Below, piece after piece: positions 33,554 through 42,191 of a stretch of 64,000 nucleotides of DNA; position 1 is the stretch's first letter, and every line of letters begins with the position of its first letter. The DNA comes from Pedobacter alluvionis (GTDB taxonomy: Bacteria > Bacteroidota > Bacteroidia > Sphingobacteriales > Sphingobacteriaceae): the NCBI RefSeq assembly GCF_003664035.1, contig NZ_RCCK01000010.1, positions 558,001-622,000 on the forward strand. The letters run 5' to 3'. Made by a program: the position numbers and the translations under genes. The notes below the pieces were generated by a model that saw only the letters and a program-made list of their open reading frames with translations, was not told where the DNA came from and did not search any database.

Positions 33554-35971
33554 CTAATCGTGATCCTTATTCCACCTGATTTTTATTCCGCCTTTTTCGT
33601 CATCAATAGCTTTTATGTGCAATACGATTCCACGCATACGGGCTTCCCTTTTTTCCGATCTGGTTAGATTTTCATCTCCTTTCGGGTTTCTCAGTGGAAT
33701 ATCCATCTCTACATTTGTACCACTTCCTAAAGCGTAAATGCCTTTTACGTTAAAGTTTAAGGCGCTGGAGTTTACCTGCATTGGACTGATTTCTACTTTG
33801 TCGCCGCGCACGTTTAGTGTTCCATCAAGGTTTTTGATTTCTACGTTTGACAGGTTCCTGTTTGCAAAAGCAAATTTTCCAACCTTAACCAGCGGATCGA
33901 AATTAACCAGTGCGGCATTGTTCATATTGAACACCACTTTACCGTTTATTGATCTTGGAAGAATTTTTCCCGTGTGCGATATTTTTCCGGAAATGTTAGC
34001 CAACGCTGATAAATAACCTTTTAAATTTTTATTGGTAATGGTATTCTGTCCGAAATTATCAAACGAATAAAAGAAATCTTTCACACTTACATGGCTGATC
34101 TTTGAGTTGATCTTAAAACTATTTGAAGCCGTTTCCTGCATAATATTTCCGTTTAGCGATAACTGACCGCCGGCATGTGCCACGCTTATTTTGTTGAAAA
34201 ATATCCCCCCGCCCCGCAAAGAAATGTCGGCATCAAGGTTTTTAGCCAGGAAATTATCATAAATGGCTTTATCAACCGTTAAACGAATATTCATTTTAGA
34301 AAGTTCCAGCACATTGCTCAACTCTTTGGAAACCACTTGCTTATTTCCATTCGATTTTTTCTTTGCTGTTCTCGGTCCTAAGAAAGGTAAAAACTCTTTT
34401 AGGTAGAGTTGAGGACTCGACATTTTTAAGTTCACCAATATTTTTTCGGGAGCAGTATAATATAAGTTGGCAAAATTGGCGATGCTACAACTTACATTAA
34501 GTTCGCTTTTGCCCAATTGGAAATGCCCGTTCTGGATCGATAAATCGTTCTGGTTAAAATTGATGTTTAAAGCGCTTTTAACCAGATGGAGTTTCCGGGG
34601 GATGTAAAGGATGTCGGCATCGGCAATCTGTATTTTACCCGAAACAACTGGTTTGGTGAAACTGAAATTATCAATATCAGCCTTGCAGTATAACCTTAAA
34701 TTGGCCGTACCGTTTTTAAAATCAAAATCGTTCGTACCTAGTGAATTGTTTAAATTGGATAGGGGGAACTGCGAGGTTACTAATCCGGTGGCAATTGGAC
34801 GGGCTAAATTATTTACCGTGAATGTATCGATCTTAAGCGGCGCATTAAAATATTTCGCGGTAAGCCTGTGGAACTTGATAGATGAGTTTTCATCACCAAT
34901 AATACCGCCAACGGTATCCTGGTTGGTAAAGGAACCATCAAAATTACAAGCCGTTAATTTACCTGCCGGGATGGAAACGACATTATCTCTCACCGTTATG
35001 CCTACTTTAATCAACGGGTCTCCATATTTGCCTGATCCGTCATCAACAATATTTCCTCTGATATTGATTGGTTTTTCTATCCCGAACTTTAAGAGTTTGG
35101 AGGAGATATTGGGTGATAGGAGTAAAGCAACATCTCTGAATAAAATATCATCTACAGCTATACTAATAGCAAAAGCAGATTTATCTAATTCTATTTTAGC
35201 ACCGATTTTAAAAGGATGGTCACCAATTTTTAAGATTTCGGGATTTAGTATCACTGCGTCAAGATCCCGGCTGTAACGGGCGTTTAAGGTTCCTTCCAGG
35301 GTTTTATCTTTCAAAAAGCTACCCTTTCGTGTATTAAAGGCGAAACTGTTTACCTTAGTCATTAACTTGATTTTACCTGTCCAGCCGCTATCAGGGTACT
35401 CCATTCTGCCCTTGATCTGATCGATATCGAAATTGAATAACTTGAACCTTTTTTTATTGTCCAATATCAAACTCACCTTGTTAAAATCAATCTTTTTAAC
35501 CTCTAATGCGGAGGATTTTGGCGACGATTTTTTATCAGTTTTAGATTTACTTTTAAAAATACTGGTGTTGCTATAGCCTGTAGAATCGGTGTAGATGTAA
35601 ATAGATGCATTGTTAATGGCAATCTGTTTAATGTTGATATTGCCCACAATAAGCGAAAGTACATTTAGCGATACATCTATATCCTGCGCTTTTAAAAGAT
35701 CGTGTTTATGTTGGTTCCACAGACTATCTCTTAGTAAAACGCCATTTAAGGATACCGAAACGCCTGGAAAGCTTTTTAGAAGCGTAGGTTCCATACTGGT
35801 GGCCGTTATCTGTCCATTTAAATTTTTATTGAGTTGCGAGAGGATAGAAGCCAGCACTTCTTTCTTGTTGCGACTAATGTAAAACGCAGCCGCCAGCCAG
35901 GTTAATATAATCAGGACAACTAAAACGGATAAGATTTTTAAAGAGATTTTAAGCCAGCGCTTCATACACAT
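33554..35971 (-). CDS. AsmA-like inner-membrane-anchored protein
   Basis: A protein of about 805 residues. An N-terminal transmembrane helix (WLKISLKILSVLVVLIILTW) is followed by a long beta-rich periplasmic part, with an N-terminal segment TSMEPTLLKSFPGVSVSLNG characteristic of AsmA proteins. A late section (FYSFDNFGQNTITNKNLKGY and ALVNFDPLVKVGKF) marks the AsmA_2-like end. The family is related to proteins that bridge inner and outer membranes for lipid transport. I prefer ATG at 35971 to a TTG at 35986; 35965 is also possible. A frame of 221 codons on the opposite strand is a shadow. Confidence 0.88.
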   Translation of the reverse strand: MCMKRWLKISLKILSVLVVLIILTWLAAAFYISRNKKEVLASILSQLNKNLNGQITATSMEPTLLKSFPGVSVSLNGVLLRDSLWNQHKHDLLKAQDIDVSLNVLSLIVGNINIKQIAINNASIYIYTDSTGYSNTSIFKSKSKTDKKSSPKSSALEVKKIDFNKVSLILDNKKRFKLFNFDIDQIKGRMEYPDSGWTGKIKLMTKVNSFAFNTRKGSFLKDKTLEGTLNARYSRDLDAVILNPEILKIGDHPFKIGAKIELDKSAFAISIAVDDILFRDVALLLSPNISSKLLKFGIEKPINIRGNIVDDGSGKYGDPLIKVGITVRDNVVSIPAGKLTACNFDGSFTNQDTVGGIIGDENSSIKFHRLTAKYFNAPLKIDTFTVNNLARPIATGLVTSQFPLSNLNNSLGTNDFDFKNGTANLRLYCKADIDNFSFTKPVVSGKIQIADADILYIPRKLHLVKSALNINFNQNDLSIQNGHFQLGKSELNVSCSIANFANLYYTAPEKILVNLKMSSPQLYLKEFLPFLGPRTAKKKSNGNKQVVSKELSNVLELSKMNIRLTVDKAIYDNFLAKNLDADISLRGGGIFFNKISVAHAGGQLSLNGNIMQETASNSFKINSKISHVSVKDFFYSFDNFGQNTITNKNLKGYLSALANISGKISHTGKILPRSINGKVVFNMNNAALVNFDPLVKVGKFAFANRNLSNVEIKNLDGTLNVRGDKVEISPMQVNSSALNFNVKGIYALGSGTNVEMDIPLRNPKGDENLTRSEKREARMRGIVLHIKAIDDEKGGIKIRWNKDHD

Positions 35972-36062
35972 TATTTGATTTAACAATATAATGTTTTTTG
36001 TTCGCTAATTGTTTGGCTTACAGTAAAAAATAGCTGCAATAGCAACAGGTCTCTTAAATTAG

Positions 36063-36350
36063 TTAGCCTAAAAGAGATTCCAGATCAGGATGGTACTGTG
36101 AGGTTAAGAAATGTGTAATCGTAAAAGCGGCCAAACGGTGTTTATAAAAGGGATCCTCCATCAGGATTTTTTTCAATTCAACCTCATCTTTAGCCAGGGC
36201 CAAAATGATTCCACCGGTTCGGGGCACCTTTCTTCCCGAAGCTACAAAAATGTTTTTTTTATAGTATTTCTTCAAATATTGTACATGCGCTTCCATATGT
36301 GCATCTAATTCGGTTAGCGGAACAATATATTTAAGATCTACGATGAACAC
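36063..36350 (-). CDS. YciI-like dimeric ferredoxin-fold protein
   Basis: A product of about 95 residues from a GTG at 36350 (VFIVDLKYIVPLTELD). The family pattern includes HVQYLKKYYKKNIFVASGRK, GGIILALAKD and DPFYKHRLAAFTITHF, typical of YciI/DGPF-type alpha-beta barrels that may perform unknown small-molecule chemistry. The open frame extends upstream to 36458, but that extension overlaps the previous gene and has no family resemblance. The GTG lies four bases after the stop of the neighbouring gene, so they are probably cotranslated. Confidence 0.8.
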   Translation of the reverse strand: MFIVDLKYIVPLTELDAHMEAHVQYLKKYYKKNIFVASGRKVPRTGGIILALAKDEVELKKILMEDPFYKHRLAAFTITHFLTSQYHPDLESLLG

Positions 36351-36354
36351 AGGC

Positions 36355-36834
36355 TTAAAGTAAATGTGCAAAAACGGTAGAATGCCAGCTGTTTTGAAAA
36401 GGAACTTCCCACTTAGATTCAAGCTCAGCCAGGTTTTGAACCATATTGTTAAATACAATCGTTTCTGGCGTTACCTGCTTTATATTTACCAGCGTTTCAA
36501 AATCTTCCTTGCTGTTTACCACAACTTCTTCATTTACTTTATAGGCGATGTTGAAACGGTTAAAAAGGTCTACATGATACTCTTGCTCAATTTCTTTAAT
36601 TAAACGAACAGAGCTATCAATAGAGCAACCGGTAACCCCCGCCTGACTTTCATCTACTGTTAGGATAATAAAAAAGCCATAGCGTATTTCTGCTTTTGCA
36701 AGCAATTCATTTCCATGCGCTTTCCACTGGTTAGTAAAAGCAGCCAATTTGTTTAAGATCTCAGTTTCTTCAGTAGAAGTAAATTTGCGATCGCTTTGGT
36801 ATATCCAAACTCTTGATTGTGGAGAAAAACTCAT
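36355..36834 (-). CDS. Conserved protein (mislabelled ABC transporter ATPase in related genomes)
   Basis: A protein of about 159 residues, beginning MSFSPQSRVWIYQSDRKF, with KAHGNELLAKAEIRYGFFII and the conserved DESQAGVTGCSIDSSVRLI. I recognise it as a small Bacteroidota family often labelled ABC transporter ATPase. There is no Walker A or signature motif, so the name is unsupported. It may be cytosolic; function unknown. ATG at 36834 is used; the frame reaches a TTG at 36840. It is followed by the YciI-like gene four bases later. Confidence 0.75.
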   Translation of the reverse strand: MSFSPQSRVWIYQSDRKFTSTEETEILNKLAAFTNQWKAHGNELLAKAEIRYGFFIILTVDESQAGVTGCSIDSSVRLIKEIEQEYHVDLFNRFNIAYKVNEEVVVNSKEDFETLVNIKQVTPETIVFNNMVQNLAELESKWEVPFQNSWHSTVFAHLL

Positions 36835-36884
36835 ATACAAATTTATGATTTTAATTAAATTGGTAGGATTAAAACGCTAACCTG

Positions 36885-37370
36885 ATGAAAAAGTTTACAC
36901 TGTGCTTGAAAATATCCCTTCTTTCGGCTTTTTGTATGTTTTTATGTGCTTTTTCAGACCCCGAATCCATGGAGCAGTATGCCATTTACCTTCATAAAAC
37001 GCTTACCGATCATTATGACAGCAGCCAGGAAAGTGATCAGGTAAAACGTTATGAGTTAAATGTTACTAACAATGGTTTTTGCCGTTACAAGCGGTATTTT
37101 AATAACGGTAAAACGGAGTATTTCGCATTTAAGTTATCGAAATTTAAAGATATGGACTATTATGGTACCACTACTTCGGGTAAATTATATATTCATACCA
37201 AGGGTGATGACGTAATTGTGCAGACCTATAAAGACAGGGGAGGCGATGTAGACTCAATGGCTACCCAGCTGGTTATTCCGTTAAAAAATATGGAAGCTGA
37301 AGATTTAAACCTGATCCGCGATAATTTGAATAAAATTAATGCAGGGGGTTCAATTTCGCAGAAGCTATAG
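36885..37370 (+). CDS. Small exported protein of unknown function
   Basis: A 161-residue product with a hydrophobic N-terminus (LCLKISLLSAFCMFLCAF) ending in a likely signal-peptide cleavage site near FSDP (residues 23-26), or a lipobox-like Cys at 21. The mature part is charged, with YELNVTNNGFCRYKRYFNNG and the repetitive Lys/Asp-rich DDVIVQTYKDRGGDVDSMATQ. I do not recognise a family. It ends shortly before the structured-repeat cluster. Start ATG at 36885. Confidence 0.65.
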   Translation: MKKFTLCLKISLLSAFCMFLCAFSDPESMEQYAIYLHKTLTDHYDSSQESDQVKRYELNVTNNGFCRYKRYFNNGKTEYFAFKLSKFKDMDYYGTTTSGKLYIHTKGDDVIVQTYKDRGGDVDSMATQLVIPLKNMEAEDLNLIRDNLNKINAGGSISQKL

Positions 37371-37410
37371 GTGAAGAAATTAACCTATTAAATAAGAGAT
37401 ATGAAGTAAA

Positions 37411-37640
37411 ATCCATTCGCTTTTTTTAAGTTAGTCCTGCTCATCCGCTTTATCCCGATGAAAAATCGGGGATGCCGCTTCGATCAGGGCTATGAACTTA
37501 GGCATATGGCACGGAAAATCGACATAGTAGCAGAAAATGACTAAACTAAACCTGATCGAACGAATGCCATTTTTCGTGGCAGCAGGTAGAGCAGGGAGAA
37601 ATTAACCTATGTAATACTACAATTGCTTTCCAAAAATAAG
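37411..37640 (+). repeat. Structured dispersed element, copy A
   Basis: It starts with a shortened 5' end (ATCCATTCGC in place of GAGCGCAATGCCATTCGC) and keeps all stems: CCTGCTC/GAGCAGG, ATCCCGAT/ATCGGGGAT, CGATCAGG/CCTGATCG and TGCCATTTTTCGTGGCA. It ends with 'ttgctttccaaaaataag'. Confidence 0.8.
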
Positions 37641-37714
37641 AAAACACTAAATCTTAATATTATTTAAGATGTAGGTTGATATTACATAAATATTAAGCTT
37701 TTCGGTTGTTTTTT

Positions 37715-37953
37715 GGAGCGCAATGCCATTCGCTTTTTTTATGTTAGTCCTGCTCATCCGCTTTATCCCGATGAAAAATCGGGGATGCCGCTTCGATCAG
37801 GGCTATGAACTTAGGCCTGTGGCACGGAAAACCGACATAGTAGCAGAAAATGACTAAACTAAACCTGATCGAACGAATGCCATTTTTCATGGCAGCAGGC
37901 AGAGCAGGAAGAAATTAACCTATGGAATACTGTTATTGCTTTCCTAAAAATAA
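37715..37953 (+). repeat. Structured dispersed element, copy B
   Basis: A complete copy from GGAGCGCAATGCCATTCGC to 'ttgctttcctaaaaataa'. Between copies A and B about 70 bases are less conserved. All four stems are kept, and TGCCATTTTTCATGGCA has a one-base difference in the loop against copy A. Confidence 0.82.
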
Positions 37954-38036
37954 AAAATCATCAAATCTTAATGTCAATAGCGATGAAGGTTGCAACAGTA
38001 GTATGTGATATGAATTAAAATATAGGCTACTTTTTT

Positions 38037-38165
38037 GGAGCGCAATGCCATTCGCTATTTTAAAGGTGGTCCTGCCCTCCGCTTTATCCCGATGGAATAT
38101 CTTTGATGCCGCTCCGATGAACTCTGGTCTGTGGCACGAAACCCCTGCATATTAACAGCAAAAGA
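38037..38165 (+). repeat. Structured dispersed element, truncated copy C
   Basis: It begins GGAGCGCAATGCCATTCGC and proceeds through 'tcctgccctccgctttatcccgat', then diverges and lacks the CCTGATCG arm, the TGCCA hairpin and the closing GAGCAGG. It is a degenerate 5' half. Confidence 0.7.
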
Positions 38166-38250
38166 AACAACTTAAAACAGTATGAGGTTCAGGAAATTTT
38201 TGAATATAAGTTAAAAGACTTATATTCATTTATATTTAAACCATCTCATC

Positions 38251-39888
38251 TTGAAACGTAGAAACTTTATTTATTTAACTGGTGTAGGAGCAGCTGCGGC
38301 CATGCTTCCTGCTATTCCGGTTTTTGGGAAGGAGATTTCCCCCGAGCAGGCTTTAACGTATGTCGACCCTGCAGCTAAAAAAATCATGTCGGACGTGGCC
38401 TTAAATGCGGCACGATCAAAAGGTGCAACTTATACTGATGTGCGTGTAGGCAGATACCTTAACCAATATGTTGTTACACGCGAGGATAAAGTAGAGAATA
38501 TTGTAAATACCGAATCGTATGGTATCGGCATCAGGGTAATATCGAATGGAAGCTGGGGATTTGCAGCAACCGACAAACTGGATAAGGATAGTATCGCCAA
38601 AGCAGCCGAACTGGCGGTAACTATTGCCAAAGAAAATGCCCGTTTGTTAAGAGAGCCTGTAAAGCTAGCCCCGCAAAAAGGATATGGTGAAGTAAGCTGG
38701 AAAGCACCGATTGAGAAAAATGTTTTTGAAGTACCTGTAAAAGAAAAGGTAGATTTATTGCTGGCAGTAAATGATGCAGCCATGAAGGGTGGTGCAGATT
38801 ACATTAATTCCATCTTGTTTGCTGTAAATGAACAAAAATATTTTGCTTCCACTGATGGCTCTTATATCGATCAGGATATCCACCGCATCTGGCCAACTTT
38901 CTTTATCACAAAAATAGATAAGGAAACCGGTAAGTTCGAAACCAGAAATGCATTGAGTGCCCCAACAGGTAAAGGCTACGAATATTTAAATGCAAGGCCA
39001 GAGGATAAAATACAAACAGCTTCTGGTACGCTTTATAAAGGCCGGTACGATATGCTTGAAGATGCTACACAGGCGGCCAGGCAGGTAGGCGAAAAGATGA
39101 AGGCAAAATCGGTAGAGCCAGGCAAGTATGATCTGGTATTGGATCCTTCACATTTATGGTTAACGATTCACGAATCTTGTGGTCACCCAACAGAGCTTGA
39201 CCGCGTATTGGGCTATGAAGCCAATTATGCGGGAACCAGTTTCCTAACCTTAGATAAATGGGAATCCAAAAAATTTAATTACGGCAGTAAGGAAGTTAAT
39301 ATTACTGCTGATAAAACCGAAGTTGGGTCGTTAGGGGCTGTTGGTTATGATGATGAAGGTGTGAAGTGTGGAAAATGGGATGTCATTAAAGATGGTATAT
39401 TGGTAAATTACCAGGCCATCAGAGATCAGGCACATATATTAGGTTTAAATGCATCGCAAGGATGTTGTTATGCTGATAACTGGAGCAGCGTTCAGTTTCA
39501 GCGCATGGCAAATATTTCTTTGCAACCTGGTAAGGCCAAATTGAGTATAGCGGATCAGATCAAAAATGTTGAAAAAGGCATTTATATTGTAGGCGACGGA
39601 TCTTTTTCTATTGATCAGCAACGTTATAATTTTCAGTTTGGCGGTCAGCTCTATTACGAAATTAAAGCCGGGAAAATAGTTGGTATGCTTAAAGACGTGG
39701 CTTATCAGGCCAATACCCAGGAATTCTGGAATTCGTGTGTGGCCATTTGCGATCAAAGCGATTATCGTTTAGGAGGCTCGTTTTTCGATGGTAAAGGCCA
39801 GCCTGGCCAGGTAAGTGCTGTATCTCACGGATCGGCAACCACACGTTTTAATAAAATTAATGTGATCAACACCGCTAGAAAAATCTGA
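38251..39888 (+). CDS. TldD/PmbA family metallopeptidase with twin-arginine-type leader
   Basis: A 545-residue TldD-type protein. The zinc motif HESCGH (H307, E308, H312) lies in LTIHESCGHPTELDRVLGYE, and a later cysteine pair (GCCYADNW) may supply the third ligand. The N-terminus MKRRNFIYLTGVGAAAA has a twin-arginine followed by a hydrophobic stretch and an AxxA-like end. It is probably exported, unlike cytosolic E. coli TldD. The start is TTG at 38251; no ATG lies upstream in frame before a stop. It is followed eight bases later by its PmbA-like partner. TldD and PmbA act together to trim peptides. Confidence 0.92.
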   Translation: MKRRNFIYLTGVGAAAAMLPAIPVFGKEISPEQALTYVDPAAKKIMSDVALNAARSKGATYTDVRVGRYLNQYVVTREDKVENIVNTESYGIGIRVISNGSWGFAATDKLDKDSIAKAAELAVTIAKENARLLREPVKLAPQKGYGEVSWKAPIEKNVFEVPVKEKVDLLLAVNDAAMKGGADYINSILFAVNEQKYFASTDGSYIDQDIHRIWPTFFITKIDKETGKFETRNALSAPTGKGYEYLNARPEDKIQTASGTLYKGRYDMLEDATQAARQVGEKMKAKSVEPGKYDLVLDPSHLWLTIHESCGHPTELDRVLGYEANYAGTSFLTLDKWESKKFNYGSKEVNITADKTEVGSLGAVGYDDEGVKCGKWDVIKDGILVNYQAIRDQAHILGLNASQGCCYADNWSSVQFQRMANISLQPGKAKLSIADQIKNVEKGIYIVGDGSFSIDQQRYNFQFGGQLYYEIKAGKIVGMLKDVAYQANTQEFWNSCVAICDQSDYRLGGSFFDGKGQPGQVSAVSHGSATTRFNKINVINTARKI

Positions 39889-39896
39889 TAGAAATT

Positions 39897-41234
39897 ATGC
39901 CAATCTTAACAAAAGCAGAAGCAAAGGCACTTTTAACCAAGGTGCTTTCTTACTCCAAAGCAGAACAATGTGAAGTCAATTTAAATTGCTCAGATAGCGG
40001 CAACCTGAGGTATGCCAGAAATGCAGTCTCTACCAGCGGTGGAATTAGCGCTAACAGTTTGGTGGTGAATTCGGCCTTCGGGAAAAAACTCGGTACCGCA
40101 ACTATAAACGAGTTTGATGATGTTTCATTAGAAAAAGTAGTGCGCAGAGCAGAAGAACTTGCGCAGCTTGCACCAGAAAATCCTGAATTTATGCCTTTTC
40201 TTGGTCCTCAGGAATATGGTGCTGATTCACCTACATTTTCTCCGGCTACAGCAGCTGTTACCCCAAAAGAAAGAGCTGATGCAGTACAGGCCAGTTTAAA
40301 AGAGGCAATGGGTAATAAACTAAATGCTGCGGGATTTTTATCAAACAGTGTAGGCTGCTCTGCAATGATGAACAGTAAGGGTTTGTTTGCCTATAATACC
40401 TCAACCGATGTTGCCTTTAACATTACGGTAAGAACTGATGATGGCAAAGGATCGGGTTATGCCACCAGGGGATATAATGATTTTAGTAAGCTAAACGCAA
40501 AGGCCGATACGGCTATAGCAGCCAAAAAAGCAATGTCATCAGTAACTGCAAAAGCTATAGAACCAGGTAAATATACTGTTATTTTAGAGCCGACTGCAGT
40601 AGCAGTGATGCTGGAAAATTTATTCTTTTCTATGGATGCCAGGCAGGCTGATGAAGGACGGAGTTTTATGAGCAAAACAGGTGGCAAAACAAAGGTAGGG
40701 GAACAGTTGGTGGATGAGCGTGTAAATATTTATTCAGATCCCTGGAATCCTGAACTGCCAACTGCAACATGGTCTGGAGACGGACGGCCGCAGCAAAAAG
40801 TAAACTGGATAGAAAAAGGAGTGGTTAAAAATTTATACAGCTCGAGGTATTGGGCCCAAAAAACCGGGATTAAAGCGATCCCATTCCCGGGTGGTGCCAT
40901 TATGCAAGGTGGAACTAAAACTTTGGAAGAATTGATCAAAGGAACAGAAAAAGGGATATTGGTTACTCGTTTATGGTATATCCGAACAGTAGACCCACAA
41001 ACCTTATTACTAACCGGACTTACCCGGGATGGTACTTTTTACATTGAAAATGGAGAGATTAAGTTTCCGGTTAAAAATTTCCGTTTCAATGAAAGTCCGA
41101 TTATTATGTTGAATAACCTGGATGAAATTGGAATAGCTGAAAGAACAGTTAGTGCCGAATCGGAAGCCAACTATCTTTTACCTCCATTAAGAATAAGAGA
41201 TTTTACTTTTACCTCTTTATCTGATGCGGTATAA
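39897..41234 (+). CDS. TldD/PmbA family protein, non-catalytic-type partner
   Basis: A 445-residue protein homologous to PmbA. It has an N-terminal ferredoxin-like part and the usual AVMLENLFFSMDARQADEGRSF and WSGDGRPQQKVNWIEKGVV blocks. The HExxxH motif of TldD is absent. It probably forms a complex with the TldD-type protein encoded eight bases upstream, where only one subunit carries zinc. No signal peptide is visible, which is odd if the partner is exported. The operon ends with a hairpin at 41257. Confidence 0.9.
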   Translation: MPILTKAEAKALLTKVLSYSKAEQCEVNLNCSDSGNLRYARNAVSTSGGISANSLVVNSAFGKKLGTATINEFDDVSLEKVVRRAEELAQLAPENPEFMPFLGPQEYGADSPTFSPATAAVTPKERADAVQASLKEAMGNKLNAAGFLSNSVGCSAMMNSKGLFAYNTSTDVAFNITVRTDDGKGSGYATRGYNDFSKLNAKADTAIAAKKAMSSVTAKAIEPGKYTVILEPTAVAVMLENLFFSMDARQADEGRSFMSKTGGKTKVGEQLVDERVNIYSDPWNPELPTATWSGDGRPQQKVNWIEKGVVKNLYSSRYWAQKTGIKAIPFPGGAIMQGGTKTLEELIKGTEKGILVTRLWYIRTVDPQTLLLTGLTRDGTFYIENGEIKFPVKNFRFNESPIIMLNNLDEIGIAERTVSAESEANYLLPPLRIRDFTFTSLSDAV

Positions 41235-41256
41235 CAAATCAAGAATTAACAATATG

Positions 41257-41292
41257 ATAAAGCCTGAGCATCATCGATGTTCAGGCTTTATT
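41257..41292. terminator. Bidirectional terminator after the PmbA-like gene
   Basis: ATAAAGCCTGA pairs with TCAGGCTTTAT, with GCATC/GATGT continuing the stem imperfectly, between two convergent genes. Confidence 0.82.
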
Positions 41293-41312
41293 TGTTTAGT
41301 TAAAAGTTGATG

Positions 41313-42101
41313 TTACAGTCCGTTTGCCCTTGCTGTAATCTCGGCAATATCCAACACCTTAACTTCCTGCTCTTTATCTTTTAGTTTAATACCGTCACTT
41401 AGCATGGTCATGCAGAAAGGGCAACCTGCTGCAATAACCTGTGGATTGGTTTGTAAAGCCTCGTCAATGCGTTCTACATTAATATCTTTATTCCCCTTTT
41501 CTGGTTCTTTAAACATCTGTGCACCTCCGGCGCCACAACATAGGCCATTACTTTTGCAGCGTTTCATTTCTACCAACTGTGCATCAAGTACTTCCAGCGC
41601 TTTTCTTGGCGCTTCGTAAATTCCATTTCCACGGCCCAAATAACATGGATCATGATAGGTGATTTTTTTACCTTTAAAACTTTCGCCACCTTCAGCTTTT
41701 AGTTTGCCCTCGTTAATTAAATCCTGGATCAATTGGGTATGGTGGATTACTTCGTAAGTGCCGCCTAAACCCGGATATTCATTTTTAATGGTATTGAAGC
41801 AATGTGGACAGCCTGTTACAATTTTTTTGATATTGTAAGCATTCAATACCTCAATATTGGTCATGGCCTGCATCTGGAAAAGAAACTCGTTACCGGCTCT
41901 TTTAGCAGGATCTCCGGTGCAACTTTCTTCTGTTCCTAAAACAGCGTATTTTATGCCTACATGATGTAAGATCTTGCAAATGTCGCGGGTAATTTTCTGC
42001 GCTCTTTCATCGTAACTTCCAGCACAGCCAACCCAAAATAATATTTCCGGTTCTTCACCTGCGGCCATTAACTCGGCCATTGTAGGGACTTTAAATTCCA
42101 T
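41313..42101 (-). CDS. CCG-domain Fe-S protein (HdrB/GlpC-like)
   Basis: A 262-residue protein with two CCG domains. They are visible as GCPHCFNTIKN near residues 98-108 and CCGAGGAQMF near residues 190-200, with a further C-rich GCPFCMTMLSDG near residues 227-238. Such domains bind unusual iron-sulfur clusters in heterodisulfide reductase and glycolate/lactate-type oxidoreductases. It follows the membrane Fe-S protein on the same strand (90-base gap), so the two are probably one electron-transfer unit. No signal peptide; cytosolic face. The redox partner is unknown. Confidence 0.9.
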   Translation of the reverse strand: MEFKVPTMAELMAAGEEPEILFWVGCAGSYDERAQKITRDICKILHHVGIKYAVLGTEESCTGDPAKRAGNEFLFQMQAMTNIEVLNAYNIKKIVTGCPHCFNTIKNEYPGLGGTYEVIHHTQLIQDLINEGKLKAEGGESFKGKKITYHDPCYLGRGNGIYEAPRKALEVLDAQLVEMKRCKSNGLCCGAGGAQMFKEPEKGNKDINVERIDEALQTNPQVIAAGCPFCMTMLSDGIKLKDKEQEVKVLDIAEITARANGL

Positions 42102-42191
42102 TTGTCTAGTATCTATTTTCTAGTATCGAGTATCAAGTATCAAGACCTGATGTAATTATTATTTTAATTCAATGCCAACAAAACTGTCAAT

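Larger units (their letters stand above)
37371..38250. other. Gene-free region with three tandem copies of the structured element
   Basis: Copies A, B and C (listed separately) fill most of this region in plus orientation with a period of about 320 bases. The spacer after copy A (37641-37714) is AT-rich. After copy C the last 85 bases lead to the TTG start of the TldD gene. Confidence 0.7.

Noticed and set aside
34611..35276. Plus-strand open frame of 221 codons
   Set aside because: It is antisense to the AsmA-like gene, which has a clear family pattern across the same bases.
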